A DNA stretch of 64,000 nucleotides from Pseudomonas fluorescens (GCF_902497995.1 NZ_CABVII010000007.1:186001-250000), one strand, 5' to 3'. Shown: positions 1 to 8,923, counted from the stretch's first letter. Numbers and translations are program-made. Notes: generated from the letters alone by a model not told the origin.

Positions 1-516
1 CATGCCTTTGGCAATTTCCTTATTGGAGCGGCCTTGGGCAAAGAGTTGCAATACCATCAGTTCGCGATCGTTGACTGCCTTGAATAACTCCAGGTCGGCA
101 TAAAGCGCATCATCGCCACGAACAGGGTTCAGGGCCTGGCTCGGATAATAGTTGTAACCTGACAATACCGCTTTGATGGCGCTGACCAGTTCACTCAGCT
201 CCTCCTGTTTGCACACATACCCGGAGGCGCCGGATTGCATGCAGCGAATACCGAACAGTTTCGGGCATTGGCCCGTTAGTACCAGTGTTTTTATCGGAGT
301 ACACATTTGGTTGAAACGAGCGAGAACTTCCAGTCCGTCCAGTTTGGGAATACTGATATCGAGAATGACCAGGTCAGGCATGCATTCGCGAACCATCTGC
401 ATGGCATCGACCCCGTTATCCGTTTCGCCGATGACGTTATAACCTTCATGTTCGAGCAGCATTCGGATGGCAAGACGGATGACAGGGTGATCGTCGACGA
501 TAAAAACGGAGTTCAT
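1..516 (-). CDS. LuxR/NarL-type response regulator, 3' end cut by window edge
   Basis: Translating back from the ATG at 514-516 gives 172 residues before the window ends. A receiver domain fills about residues 1-120, with the acidic pair D8-D9, phospho-acceptor D53 in LVILDIS, and a late Lys in GYVCKQ. From about residue 150 a helix-turn-helix of the LuxR type begins (NDRELMVLQLFAQGRSNKEIAKGM) and is cut off. It should bind DNA after phosphorylation by a sensor kinase that is not in view. The overall sequence resembles the BvgA/EvgA/RocA group of Pseudomonas regulators; the exact ortholog cannot be fixed here. A short GGGA lies about 8 bases ahead of the ATG. Confidence 0.9.
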   Translation of the reverse strand, partial: MNSVFIVDDHPVIRLAIRMLLEHEGYNVIGETDNGVDAMQMVRECMPDLVILDISIPKLDGLEVLARFNQMCTPIKTLVLTGQCPKLFGIRCMQSGASGYVCKQEELSELVSAIKAVLSGYNYYPSQALNPVRGDDALYADLELFKAVNDRELMVLQLFAQGRSNKEIAKGM

Positions 517-770
517 AATCAAATCCCATACGAGCGCGAGTAAAGCGCGCACCTTAGCCCAGATAGTTGAGGTGACGCATGAACTGACGTACCTGCTGCA
601 GCAATCTAGGAAGATTCCTACAGGTAAAAAAGATTAGGACTACGTATCAACTGGATTTTTTGTGGAGATGGTGACAATGGCGGATGTTTAGACGAGGTAT
701 CTGAACTTCTGTTTCGGAAGTTTCAAATTGTGTTTCAGTCGGGGTTTTAGTGTCTGGATTTCAACTTTGT

Positions 771-1175
771 TTAGCGTGAGGCCAAGGTCAACAAATTTAG
801 AAATTCGGATTGTTTCAACGGCTTGATCAGATAGCCCAATAATGGCAGCCGATGTTCGTTGGCCAATTGTTTTAATCCGTCCAGTTCAGCGGCTGTCAGG
901 CTGCTTAGAAGTATGGCTTGCCTGATCATTCCCCGGTGACTGGCGTACTCGATCAACTCGAGGCCGGGAAGGTCGGGCAGGCATTGATCGCATAGAAGAA
1001 TATCGAAGGGTTGCGCAGCCTTGAACATATGTTGCATCGCGCCTTCGGCACTGTCGGCGGGGGTCAATTGAGTGAAGCCGTAACTCTCAAGCAGGCACTG
1101 GGTCGCCCTGAGCTGAAAAGGGTGATCTTCTACCAGCAGGATGCGCAGATCGTCTTCGAACATAGGATTACTCAC
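771..1175 (-). CDS. Stand-alone receiver-domain protein
   Basis: This 134-residue protein is a single receiver domain with no output domain. E16-D17 form the acidic pocket, D63 in LLCDQCLPD is the likely phospho-acceptor, and the Lys in LIKPLK is the conserved late lysine. It may act as a phosphate shuttle or sink, or regulate by protein contact. It lies 254 bases upstream of the LuxR-type regulator on the same strand and downstream of the dGTPase gene. It could also be the surviving receiver of a larger hybrid sensor, but it ends with its own stop and has no frame continuing into a kinase. A second in-frame Met (residue 5) is an alternative start. Confidence 0.85.
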   Translation of the reverse strand: MSNPMFEDDLRILLVEDHPFQLRATQCLLESYGFTQLTPADSAEGAMQHMFKAAQPFDILLCDQCLPDLPGLELIEYASHRGMIRQAILLSSLTAAELDGLKQLANEHRLPLLGYLIKPLKQSEFLNLLTLASR

Positions 1176-1345
1176 GCTTCATCTGTCGAGTACAGTGGAG
1201 TGTGATTATTGAGCGAGAATCCCGGATAGACGATCAGTACACTTACCACGAGCTGTAGGGGGATTCAGCGAGCGTTGAATGTACTTGGATTTTCAAGCGT
1301 TGATCAGCCATTTCGGGTGGTGAAATGGCCGATCAACGGTTGCTG

Positions 1346-2674
1346 TCAATGGTTGGAGCGACCGGTCATTTCCAATGCCATGTCACTGGCATAGCTGTCG
1401 GTCATGCCCGCGATGAAATCGATCATGCGCAGAAACGAAGTGTGCAAGGGACCGCAGGGATCGGGCGCATTGTTACCCAACAGATCGAGGATGCGCCGGC
1501 TCTTGAAGGAAGGCGTGCGACCGGCATGCTGTTCCAGTGCGGCGCCGCAGAAGGCATTGAGCAGGATTTCCAGCGTGGTGTAGGCGCCGATTTCGTGCAG
1601 GGTCTTGCGCTTGTCCTGGAAGATCTTTTTGCGCGCCATGTCCTTGGCATTCAACACGCATCGCTTGGCGGGGCCATGCATGTGCTCCACCAGATCGCCG
1701 GGCAGCAGGCCCGCCAGCAACGCGTCCTGTTGCTCGACGAAGGCGCGGGCCGCGGCATTGGTCAGATGTTCAATGGCTTTGCCGCGCAGGATCGCCAGTT
1801 TGCGCCGGCGCGAGTCCTGCGGACCGAGCTGGCGATAGGTTTCCGGCAAATCGTCACCCACCAGGTCCAGCAGCAGCGATTCGACTTCGGCATACTCGAG
1901 CAACTCCATCTCCAGGCCGTCTTCCAGGTCGATGAGCGCGTAGCAGATGTCATCGGCGGCCTCCATCAGGTATACCAGCGGGTGACGCGCCCAGCGCTGT
2001 TCCTCGAGTTGCGGCAGGCCGAGTTTATGGGCGATCTGCTCCAGCAGCGGCAATTCACTTTGATAGCAGCCGAACTTGTGCTTCTTGTAGCCCAGTGAGT
2101 CCGCGTGTTTTGCCGTCCATGGATACTTCAGATAAGTACCCAGGGTGGCGTAGGTCAGTCGGGTGCCGCCGTCGAACTGGTGATATTCCAGCTGCGTAAG
2201 GACCCGGAAGCCTTGGGCATTGCCTTCGAAATTGAGGAAGTCATCGCGTTCGACTTCGCTCATGGCATCCAGCCAGCCACGGCCGGCGGCTTGTTGGAAC
2301 CAGTGCCTGATGGCGTCTTCGCCGGAGTGGCCGAAGGGCGGGTTGCCGATGTCGTGGGCCAGGCAGGCCGATTGCACGATCATCCCCAGGTCACTGGGTT
2401 CGCACCAGTCGGGCAGGGCTCCGCGGATGGTTTCACCGACGCGCATGCCCAGCGAGCGGCCGACGCAACTGACTTCCAGCGAGTGGGTCAGGCGTGTGTG
2501 GATGTGATCGTTACTGGAGACTGGATGAACCTGCGTCTTGCGCCCGAGGCGGCGAAACGCTCCCGAAAAAATGATGCGGTCGTGGTCTTTGTGGAAAGGG
2601 CTGCGGCCGAGTTCTTCCGGGCTGTGCAGTGGCTTTCCGAGGCGTTCGCGAGTAAGCAAGGTTTGCCAATCCAA
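1346..2674 (-). CDS. dgt: Deoxyguanosinetriphosphate triphosphohydrolase family protein (HD domain)
   Basis: The 442-residue protein matches the bacterial dGTPase family, which hydrolyses dGTP (and often other dNTPs) to the deoxynucleoside and tripolyphosphate. The HD-domain metal ligands are visible: H64 in RLTHSLEV and H107-D108 in [17 protein letters not shown]. The N-terminal [10 protein letters not shown] segment is also typical. The length matches the shorter Pseudomonas-type enzyme rather than the ~505-residue E. coli Dgt. It stands as a single gene, with 170 bases to the receiver gene downstream and 227 bases to the yqjK-like gene upstream. Confidence 0.92.
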   Translation of the reverse strand: MDWQTLLTRERLGKPLHSPEELGRSPFHKDHDRIIFSGAFRRLGRKTQVHPVSSNDHIHTRLTHSLEVSCVGRSLGMRVGETIRGALPDWCEPSDLGMIVQSACLAHDIGNPPFGHSGEDAIRHWFQQAAGRGWLDAMSEVERDDFLNFEGNAQGFRVLTQLEYHQFDGGTRLTYATLGTYLKYPWTAKHADSLGYKKHKFGCYQSELPLLEQIAHKLGLPQLEEQRWARHPLVYLMEAADDICYALIDLEDGLEMELLEYAEVESLLLDLVGDDLPETYRQLGPQDSRRRKLAILRGKAIEHLTNAAARAFVEQQDALLAGLLPGDLVEHMHGPAKRCVLNAKDMARKKIFQDKRKTLHEIGAYTTLEILLNAFCGAALEQHAGRTPSFKSRRILDLLGNNAPDPCGPLHTSFLRMIDFIAGMTDSYASDMALEMTGRSNH

Positions 2675-2754
2675 GGCTGGTGCTCTCCGTCAGGTGACTG
2701 AATCCTTAAGCTTCCGGGTTCGCGCCTTGGCCTGCAAGGGGAAAACACGCACAC

Positions 2755-2790
2755 ACCTGTAGGCCCACGGCTTGCCGGCGATGACGGCGT
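2755..2790. repeat. Single degenerate REP-like unit
   Basis: The stretch beginning CCTGTAGGCCCACGGCTTGC and followed by CGGCGATG resembles one arm of the REP elements elsewhere in the window, but has no inverted partner and diverges in the core. It lies between dgt and the yqjK-like gene. It may be an old remnant. Confidence 0.3.
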
Positions 2791-2901
2791 GTCAGGCACT
2801 GCACTGTCGAAAGACCCGAGACCGGGGAGGCACGCCGGGATGAACCCCTCGATAAAGAGGTTCATTCCGGTGACGTTGCAAGCATGCAGCCAGAGGGTGG
2901 C

Positions 2902-3243
2902 CTAGTGGTTGCGCGAGGAGCCTTGCATGACCAGCTTGATCAGCGGGCCCAGCGTGGTCCCCAGCCGAACCAGTCGGGTCAGGCTGCTGGCGCCGCCACT
3001 CCTGGCGCCCTTGCCGGTCAGAAAACCCAGCAAGGTCACGGCCGCCACGCCCCAGAGCGGGGCGTGTTTAATGCCGAAGCCGTCATGCAGGTTTTGCGTC
3101 ATCCCGCGCACACGCTGCAAGGGTTGCAGCAGTTGCGCGGATTCGTGGCGGATTTCCTGGCGATGCATTTCCATGCGCAGGCGGATCAAGGCCTTGCGCA
3201 TTTCCGTGCGCGAGTTGTTTTGAGGCAATGCAGGCAGGCTCAT
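2902..3243 (-). CDS. yqjK: YqjK-like protein (third gene of the yqjD-yqjE operon)
   Basis: This is a 113-residue basic protein with a charged, probably coiled-coil N-terminal half (residues 12-45, rich in Arg, Glu and Gln), one hydrophobic segment near residues 64-76 (PLWGVAAVTLLGFLTG) and a second weakly hydrophobic tail. Its ATG overlaps the stop of the yqjE-like gene by the four bases ATGA, so the two are likely translated in series. The assignment rests mostly on position, because the order yqjD-yqjE-yqjK is conserved in gammaproteobacteria. The function is unknown; the neighbours suggest a membrane- or stress-associated role. Confidence 0.7.
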   Translation of the reverse strand: MSLPALPQNNSRTEMRKALIRLRMEMHRQEIRHESAQLLQPLQRVRGMTQNLHDGFGIKHAPLWGVAAVTLLGFLTGKGARSGGASSLTRLVRLGTTLGPLIKLVMQGSSRNH

Positions 3244-3629
3244 GGCAGCAGGCGCTCCCGATCATTGGCCAATTCTTCCAGCGTGCCGTGAAAAGGCGAG
3301 GACTCATCGAAAATCGCCGCTCTCAACCGCATGCCACAGAAAACGCACGCGAGGGAATAGAACACGCAGAGCCCGCTGATGGCCGGCAGGCGATAGGTGT
3401 CCCAAAACAGGATCAACACCAGCGTCGACAAGCCCACCAGCAACAGCAAGGCAAACACCAGCGCCAGGCCGGCGAACAGCAACAGGCTGACGGTGCGGGC
3501 CTTTTGTTCCTGCAATTCGATGCCGAACAGTTCGACATGGCTGTGCAGCAATCCAAGAAAAGCGGCACCCAGGCGCCGCGGTGAGGAGCTTGGGCCCGTC
3601 GCGGACGAGCCGGATTCGCCGATCGCCAT
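3240..3629 (-). CDS. yqjE: YqjE-like / holin-superfamily membrane protein
   Basis: The 129-residue protein has two strong membrane segments (about residues 49-72, LLLFAGLALVFALLLLVGLS, and about 80-100) after a cytoplasmic helix with HSHVELFGIELQEQKAR. This is the pattern of the YqjE family, often labelled phage holin family, although here it is a chromosomal membrane protein and not a phage gene. I chose the ATG at 3629, two bases after the yqjD stop, over an in-frame ATG at 3698 that lies inside yqjD. It overlaps the next gene by ATGA. In E. coli these proteins are made in stationary phase; I infer a similar envelope role. Confidence 0.8.
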   Translation of the reverse strand: MAIGESGSSATGPSSSPRRLGAAFLGLLHSHVELFGIELQEQKARTVSLLLFAGLALVFALLLLVGLSTLVLILFWDTYRLPAISGLCVFYSLACVFCGMRLRAAIFDESSPFHGTLEELANDRERLLP

Positions 3630-3631
3630 AA

Positions 3632-3946
3632 TCAGCGCCGAGTGGCCAGCAGGCCAATCAGGAAGCCCACGCCAGCCGCTATTCCCACTGACTGCCATGG
3701 GTTGGCCTGAACATAGTCTTCGGTCGCGGTTACGGCGGCCTTGCCGCGTTCGCGCAGGGAGTCTTCAGTCAGTTTCAAGGTTTCCCGGGCACGCAGCAGG
3801 CTGTCGTGGATTTGCGAGCGCAATTCATCGGCCTGATCCCCTGCCAGCGTCGCCGTGTGTTCCAGCAACCGCTCGGTGTCGCTGACCAGTGTTTGAAAGT
3901 CATTCATCAGAATTTCTTGAGCAGTCTTTGCCTTGATGCTGGCCAT
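3632..3946 (-). CDS. yqjD: DUF883 (YqjD/ElaB family) membrane-anchored protein
   Basis: The 104-residue protein has a long amphipathic helical body followed by a C-terminal hairpin with a glycine-rich hydrophobic segment (SVGIAAGVGFLIGLLATRR) that anchors it to the inner membrane. The motif YVQANPWQSVG before the anchor is characteristic of the YqjD/ElaB family. In E. coli, YqjD is known to associate with ribosomes at the membrane in stationary phase. GGAG sits 8 bases ahead of the ATG at 3946, which supports this start over a Met at residue 14. First gene of the yqjD-yqjE-yqjK operon. Confidence 0.88.
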   Translation of the reverse strand: MASIKAKTAQEILMNDFQTLVSDTERLLEHTATLAGDQADELRSQIHDSLLRARETLKLTEDSLRERGKAAVTATEDYVQANPWQSVGIAAGVGFLIGLLATRR

Positions 3947-4136
3947 GGGTGGATCTCCGTAAGTGGCGTCTGTTGCGTTCGAGTATGAGCCTTGCGTGAA
4001 GGTTCAGTACAAATGACTGGTACAACTTTTGCTACGTCGTGGTGCGTCCCGCCAGCACCGTTGCGCTGTTGCCGGGCATGATTCGAGCAAAACCTTATCT
4101 CAAATAAAGAAAACTCGCGCAAAGGCTCCAACCTTG

Positions 4137-4153
4137 TGCGCCAAAGTGGCTCA
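4137..4153 (+). promoter_or_regulatory. Possible NtrC-type site upstream of the ammonium transporter
   Basis: TGCGCCAAAGTGGCTCA resembles the NtrC dyad TGCACCA-N3-TGGTGCA with three mismatches. It lies about 100 bases ahead of the transporter start, in the 305-base gap 3947-4251, which has no gene. Nitrogen control of amt genes is well established; this site is a visual match only. Confidence 0.3.
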
Positions 4154-4187
4154 TCGGATCCCTGTGCCGACCCAGGAAGGTTGCAAC

Positions 4188-4203
4188 TTGGTGCATGAAT
4201 TGT
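4188..4203 (+). promoter_or_regulatory. Possible sigma-54 promoter of the ammonium transporter
   Basis: TTGG and TTGT are placed exactly as the -24 and -12 blocks of TTGGCACG-N4-TTGC, but the -12 GC is GT and the first block has only partial agreement. It ends 48 bases before the ATG at 4252. The spacing and context fit; the sequence match is weak. Confidence 0.25.
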
Positions 4204-4251
4204 CTGTGCGAACTGCTTTGGTGCTTTTTTAGCCTTCAGGTCTGCCAATCC

Positions 4252-5460
4252 ATGGAAAATCTGCAAAGCGCTGTGGACAGTCTGATCCATAGCTCCAACA
4301 CATTGTTCATTCTCGGCGGCGCGATCATGGTGCTGGCCATGCACGCCGGTTTTGCCTTTCTGGAAGTCGGCACGGTCCGACAAAAGAATCAGGTCAACGC
4401 CCTGTCGAAGATCCTCAGCGACTTCGCGATTTCGACCTTGGCCTACTTCTTTATAGGCTATTGGATTTCCTATGGGGTCAGCTTCATGCAACCGGCGGCG
4501 GTGATCAATGCCGATCATGGCTACGGATTGGTGAAGTTTTTCTTTCTGCTGACGTTTGCCGCGGCGATTCCGGCGATCATTTCCGGCGGGATCGCCGAGC
4601 GAGCCCGGTTCGTCCCGCAGTTGTGCGCGACGGCCTTGATCGTAGCGTTCATTTATCCGTTTTTCGAAGGCATGATCTGGAACGGCAACTTTGGCTTGCA
4701 AGCCTGGTTGCTGGAACGCTTTGGCGCCAGCTTCCATGATTTCGCAGGCTCGGTGGTGGTCCACGCCATGGGGGGCTGGCTGGCACTGGCGGCGGTGGTG
4801 TTGCTCGGGCCACGCAATGGTCGTTATCGCGACGGAAAACTGGTCGCGTTCGCCCCCTCGAGCATTCCTTTCCTGGCATTGGGGTCGTGGATCCTGATCG
4901 TCGGCTGGTTCGGTTTCAACGTGATGAGTGCGCAAACCCTGCAAGGTATCAGCGGGCTGGTGGCGGTGAATTCGCTGATGGCCATGGTCGGTGGCACCGT
5001 GGCCGCGCTGATCGTCGGGCGCAATGACCCCGGCTTTCTGCATAACGGCCCGCTGGCCGGGTTGGTGGCGATCTGCGCCGGCTCCGACCTGATGCACCCG
5101 GTGGGTGCGCTGGTGACCGGTGCCGTCGCCGGTGCGCTGTTTGTCTGGTGCTTTACCGCGGCCCAGGGCAAATGGCACATCGACGATGTCCTGGGTGTGT
5201 GGCCCTTGCATGGCCTGTGCGGCGTCTGGGGCGGAATCGCCTGCGGCATTTTCGGCCAGGGCGCGTTGGGTGGTCTGGGCGGGGTAAGCCTGGTCAGCCA
5301 ATTGATCGGCACCGCGCTGGGCGTGGTGGTGGCGCTGGTCGGTGGCTTTGTCGTGTATGGCGTGATCAAGGCGTTCCATGGTTTGCGCCTGAGTCAGGAA
5401 GAAGAGTATTACGGCGCGGACTTGTCGGTGCACAAGATCGGCGCTGTCAGCCAGGACTGA
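4252..5460 (+). CDS. amt: Ammonium transporter, Amt family
   Basis: A 402-residue integral membrane protein with about eleven hydrophobic segments. It carries the Amt hallmarks: an acidic-free pore entrance region (AFLEVGTVRQKN), the first pore histidine in VVVHAMGGW (about residue 168) and the second in VWPLHGLCGVWGG (about residue 320). Amt proteins conduct ammonium across the inner membrane. I start it at the ATG at 4252 (MENLQSAVDSLI) because the frame upstream has no ribosome site and the family begins close to this point. No glnK lies next to it. It ends one base before the stop of the convergent antiporter gene. Confidence 0.9.
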   Translation: MENLQSAVDSLIHSSNTLFILGGAIMVLAMHAGFAFLEVGTVRQKNQVNALSKILSDFAISTLAYFFIGYWISYGVSFMQPAAVINADHGYGLVKFFFLLTFAAAIPAIISGGIAERARFVPQLCATALIVAFIYPFFEGMIWNGNFGLQAWLLERFGASFHDFAGSVVVHAMGGWLALAAVVLLGPRNGRYRDGKLVAFAPSSIPFLALGSWILIVGWFGFNVMSAQTLQGISGLVAVNSLMAMVGGTVAALIVGRNDPGFLHNGPLAGLVAICAGSDLMHPVGALVTGAVAGALFVWCFTAAQGKWHIDDVLGVWPLHGLCGVWGGIACGIFGQGALGGLGGVSLVSQLIGTALGVVVALVGGFVVYGVIKAFHGLRLSQEEEYYGADLSVHKIGAVSQD

Positions 5461-5461
5461 G

Positions 5462-7174
5462 TCACTGCGCGTCATCGTCTGCACCGGGATAAAACCCGTG
5501 CAGCAGGCGATAGCGGTCTTGCCGAATCCGGTCGGCCTGCTCCTGTACCTGATGCGCGGGTAATCCCAGCATGATCAGCGCGTGGGAGGCGAGCATCAGG
5601 CTCGACTCCAGCAGTTCGGGCACGACTTCGCTGGCTCCGGATGCTTTCAACTCGGCCAGTTGGCTGTCGTCGCGCGTGCGCACCAGTATCGGCACGGTCG
5701 CGTTGAGTCGCCGCGCTTGCTTGAGGATCAGTAAAGCGATGTCGGTCTGATCCACCGCGATCACCAGCAGCCTGGCGCGCTCCAGCCCTATGGCGACCAG
5801 CAGTTCACCGCGGCGTGAGTCGCCATAATGCACACAGGTTTCACCCACGGCGGCTTCCTGGACACGCATCGGATCAGCATCCAGTGCGATATAGGGTTGC
5901 TGCGCATTGCGCAGTGCGCGTCCGATTGACTGGCCTACACGACCATAGCCACAGATCACTACATGGTTATGCAAGTCGGCGTTGAGTGCGCTGATTTCCT
6001 CGAGTTTCGCTTCTTCATTGGGCTTGCGGTGCAGGCGTGTCGCAAGGTGAGGCGCGGCGCGCAATAACAACGGCGTGACGAGCATCGAACAGAAGGTTGC
6101 CGCCAGCAGCAGGCCGCCAAAATCGGCGGGCAGCAGTTTGTCCTGCTGCATCTGTGCCATCAGCGCAAAGCAGAACTCGCCACCCTGGGCCAATGCCAGT
6201 CCGCTGCGCCAGGCGGTTTCGCCATCGCTGCCACGCCATTTGACCAGTAGCGCAACGACGCTGCCCTTGAGCAGCAACAACCCCAGGGTCAGGCCGAGAA
6301 TCAGCAGGCCGTGGCTGGCGAACAACTGCAAGTCGATCAGCATGCCGATACTGACAAAGAACACGCCGAGCAGGATGTCGCGGAAGGGGCGGATGTCGGC
6401 CTCGATCTGATGCCGGTAGTGGCTTTCCCCCAACAACATGCCGGCCAGAAATGCACCCAGGGCAGGGGAGAGGCCGAGCAGGTGAGTCAACCAGGCCGTC
6501 AGCAGCACGATGACCAGCGCCAGCAGCACGAATAGCTCGGCGGAGCGGGCCGCCGCTACTTCATGGAACAGCCGCGGCAGTATCCAGCGACTGGCCAGCA
6601 GCAGACCGACGAACAGCACCACGGTCTTGCCCAGCGTCAGTGGCAGCGCCCAGTACCAGGCCTGGTCGCTGCTGCCGGCGAACACGGGCACCATCGTCAG
6701 CAGCAACACCGCCACCACATCCTGGAACAGCAGAACGGCGATGGCATTCTGGCCGTGGCTGCTGAAAATCTCGCCGAGACTGCCCAGCTCCTTGCTGACG
6801 ATGGCGGTGGAGGACAAGGACAAGCCGGCGCCGAGTAACAACGCAGGCGTGGTCGAGATGCCGAGCAACATCAGAAAACCACCCAGCAACATTGCGGTGC
6901 CGAGCACCTGCAGGCTGCCGAGGCCAAACACCACTTGGCGCAACGCGAGCATTTTCGTCAGGGAAAACTCCAGCCCGAGGGAGAACAGCAGGAAAACCAC
7001 CCCCAGTTCGGCGAGGTCCGGCAAGTCTTCGTTTTCATTGACCCAATTGAATGCGGACGGCCCGATCATCAGCCCCACGCACAGGTAGCCGAGCACCGGC
7101 GGCAAGCGCAGGCGCTGGAACAGGGCAATCACCACCAGGGAGGCGGCGAAGATGATCAACAGGTTGGCGAACAC
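5462..7174 (-). CDS. CPA2-family cation/proton antiporter with TrkA-N domain (KefB/YbaL-like)
   Basis: The 570-residue protein has an N-terminal Na+/H+-exchanger domain of about twelve membrane segments (residues ~1-370) with the family blocks PPVLGYLCVGLMIGPSAF and LGLSPALGAFLAGMLLGES. A cytoplasmic Rossmann-type RCK/TrkA-N domain follows from about residue 403 (HVVICGYGRVGQSIGRAL). The architecture is that of Kef-type potassium or cation efflux proteins. The start is taken as GTG at 7174, where GGAG lies 6 bases upstream; the in-frame ATG at 7318 would add 48 residues that do not look like the family. No ancillary kefF/kefG oxidoreductase is beside it. Confidence 0.87.
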   Translation of the reverse strand: MFANLLIIFAASLVVIALFQRLRLPPVLGYLCVGLMIGPSAFNWVNENEDLPDLAELGVVFLLFSLGLEFSLTKMLALRQVVFGLGSLQVLGTAMLLGGFLMLLGISTTPALLLGAGLSLSSTAIVSKELGSLGEIFSSHGQNAIAVLLFQDVVAVLLLTMVPVFAGSSDQAWYWALPLTLGKTVVLFVGLLLASRWILPRLFHEVAAARSAELFVLLALVIVLLTAWLTHLLGLSPALGAFLAGMLLGESHYRHQIEADIRPFRDILLGVFFVSIGMLIDLQLFASHGLLILGLTLGLLLLKGSVVALLVKWRGSDGETAWRSGLALAQGGEFCFALMAQMQQDKLLPADFGGLLLAATFCSMLVTPLLLRAAPHLATRLHRKPNEEAKLEEISALNADLHNHVVICGYGRVGQSIGRALRNAQQPYIALDADPMRVQEAAVGETCVHYGDSRRGELLVAIGLERARLLVIAVDQTDIALLILKQARRLNATVPILVRTRDDSQLAELKASGASEVVPELLESSLMLASHALIMLGLPAHQVQEQADRIRQDRYRLLHGFYPGADDDAQ

Positions 7175-7379
7175 AGGAAACTCCAGGTATGGGCGCCGGC
7201 TATTCAAGCGTAGAGGCAAAAAAACCTGAGCATCGCGTAAAAGGCATTCGGTGCGACTGATGTGCGTCAGGGTTTTGCCGCAGTCGTAGCCGAGCATTCT
7301 CCAGGGCAGCCAATTCAATGGCTCGACGACTTTTCAGGGCAGGCCTAGAATAGTCACTTAATTTTTCGGTTGAGCGCTC

Positions 7380-7616
7380 ATGCTTCCTGAATGTCAGCTG
7401 TTCGGCACCTTGGGGTGCCATCTTTGTGAAGTGGCCGAAGCCATGCTGATGGAATTCGTCGAGCGCGGTCTGCTGGTGGAGCTGGTGGATATCGCTGAAG
7501 ACGAAACATGGTTCGAAGCCTACAGTTTGCGAATCCCGGTGTTACGGCGGGTCGATACCGGCGCCGAGTTGGCCTGGCCATTCAGTTCCGAACAGGTGGT
7601 AGCACTCCTGCGTTGA
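7380..7616 (+). CDS. Glutaredoxin-like protein (DUF836 family)
   Basis: This 78-residue protein has a thioredoxin fold of minimal size. The redox motif is C-H-L-C in GTLGCHLCEVAE (residues 13-16), and a cis-proline segment RIPVLRR follows near residue 53. Members of this family are small cytoplasmic thiol proteins of unclear substrate. It stands alone ahead of a pseudouridine synthase gene, 125 bases away. Confidence 0.82.
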   Translation: MLPECQLFGTLGCHLCEVAEAMLMEFVERGLLVELVDIAEDETWFEAYSLRIPVLRRVDTGAELAWPFSSEQVVALLR

Positions 7617-7741
7617 CCGGACGCTATCGGCGACGGCCCACCCGTCGCCGTTCTCGTTTCAACGGCTTGAGAATTCTCTTCTAGGTTCGATCCGGCTGCT
7701 GTCGGATAATGCCGCCCTGTATCGAGGGTCAGAACGTTCGT

Positions 7742-8632
7742 ATGTCCACTTCAACTTTTTCTGCCGCACACAATCAGGCCAGCACGCTCTACTTGCCGCC
7801 GGGTCCGTGGCAGACCGTGTTCGATTGCCTGTGTGAACACTTCAGCGCCATTGGCCGTGAACAATGGCTGGACAGAATCGCCCGTGGGCGCGTCCTCGAC
7901 GGGCATGGCGCACCGATCACCCTCGATCTGCCTTACAAGGAAGGCCTGCGGATTCACTATTTTCGAGAGGTGCCGGACGAAAAGCCGATCCCGGTGGTCG
8001 AGTCGATCCTGTACGCGGACGACCATCTGGTGGTGGCGGACAAACCGCATTTCCTGCCAGTGACGCCGGCCGGCGAATACGTGGAGCAGACCCTGCTGCG
8101 ACGGTTGATTCGCCGCCTGGATAACCCGCATCTGGTGCCATTGCACCGCATTGACCGGCATACGGCGGGGCTGGTGCTGTTTTCAGCCAACCCTCGGAGC
8201 CGGTCGGCGTATCAGTCGTTGTTTCCCGCGCGGCAGATCGAAAAGCGCTACGAGGCGATTGCCAGGGCATTGCCTGATCTCTCCTTTCCACTGGTGCACA
8301 AGAGCCGGCTCATCGATGGCGAGCCTTTTTTCCGCATGCAGGAAGGTCCTGGAGCCAGCAACACCGAGACGGCGGTCGAGGTCCGGGAGATGAACGGTGA
8401 TCTGTGGCGGTATGCGCTGTACCCGGTGACGGGCAAGAAACATCAGTTGCGCGTGCACATGACCGCCCTGGGCGCGAGCATCTGCAACGACCCCTTCTAT
8501 CCTCAGGTGCTCAAGGACGTCGTGGATGACTATGCCAATCCCTTGAAGCTGCTCGCCCAGGGGCTGAAGTTTGTCGATCCGGTGAGCGGGCAGGAAAGAA
8601 ACTTCGAAAGCGCGATCACGTTGCAGTGGTGA
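7742..8632 (+). CDS. RluA-family pseudouridine synthase
   Basis: The 296-residue protein isomerises specific uridines of rRNA or tRNA to pseudouridine. The catalytic aspartate lies in PLHRIDRHTAGLVLF (about residue 137), the RluA signature, and TGKKHQLRVHM near residue 230 is the conserved C-terminal block. There is no S4 domain at the N-terminus; instead about 70 residues of family-specific sequence precede the catalytic fold. The start is the ATG at 7742 (MSTSTFS), with a GAGGG upstream. The target RNA cannot be told from sequence. A terminator hairpin lies directly downstream. Confidence 0.88.
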   Translation: MSTSTFSAAHNQASTLYLPPGPWQTVFDCLCEHFSAIGREQWLDRIARGRVLDGHGAPITLDLPYKEGLRIHYFREVPDEKPIPVVESILYADDHLVVADKPHFLPVTPAGEYVEQTLLRRLIRRLDNPHLVPLHRIDRHTAGLVLFSANPRSRSAYQSLFPARQIEKRYEAIARALPDLSFPLVHKSRLIDGEPFFRMQEGPGASNTETAVEVREMNGDLWRYALYPVTGKKHQLRVHMTALGASICNDPFYPQVLKDVVDDYANPLKLLAQGLKFVDPVSGQERNFESAITLQW

Positions 8633-8653
8633 GCACTGTTCTTCGGTCACGAA

Positions 8654-8676
8654 AAAGCCCGCTTGGAGCGGGCTTT
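8654..8676. terminator. Bidirectional rho-independent terminator
   Basis: AAAGCCCGC-TTGGA-GCGGGCTTT forms a nine-pair stem, with A-run and T-run ends that can serve both the pseudouridine synthase gene (plus) and the YgdR-like lipoprotein gene (minus). Confidence 0.8.
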
Positions 8677-8701
8677 GTGTCTCCGGTCGTCACCGCAACA
8701 A

Positions 8702-8923
8702 TTACAACTCCTTGACGGTACGAACCTGATCCTTGTTGACGCGGTTATGCTTGCCATCCAGTTGTTCGAATTCGTAGAAACCTGATTCGTCATCGTATGT
8801 TGGTGCGTCGACGGCCTGGATTTCGCGACCGTCATTCAAGGTGATCACTGTAGGCGAGGCGCAACCGGCGAGGGTGGCGAGGCCCAGTGCGAGCATGAAA
8901 GTGGCAAGGGTCCGTTGAGTCAT
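8702..8923 (-). CDS. YgdI/YgdR-family small lipoprotein (DUF903)
   Basis: A 73-residue lipoprotein with a signal peptide and lipobox LAGC (cysteine at residue 21). The mature part has the SH3-like DUF903 pattern: VITLNDGREIQ, followed by YDDESGFYEFEQLDGK and the ending KDQVRTVKEL. It should be anchored in the outer membrane. E. coli homologues are abundant but without a firm function. A single gene convergent with the pseudouridine synthase. Confidence 0.88.
   Translation of the reverse strand: MTQRTLATFMLALGLATLAGCASPTVITLNDGREIQAVDAPTYDDESGFYEFEQLDGKHNRVNKDQVRTVKEL

Noticed and set aside
2840..2863. Hairpin TGAACCCCTC/GAGGTTCA as terminator of the yqjD operon
   Set aside because: The stem is imperfect, there is no T-run on the minus strand, and it may be chance in a gap that also holds a REP remnant.
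3240..3629. Holin-like gene taken as a prophage mark
   Set aside because: It belongs to the chromosomal yqjD-yqjE-yqjK set, with no phage genes nearby.
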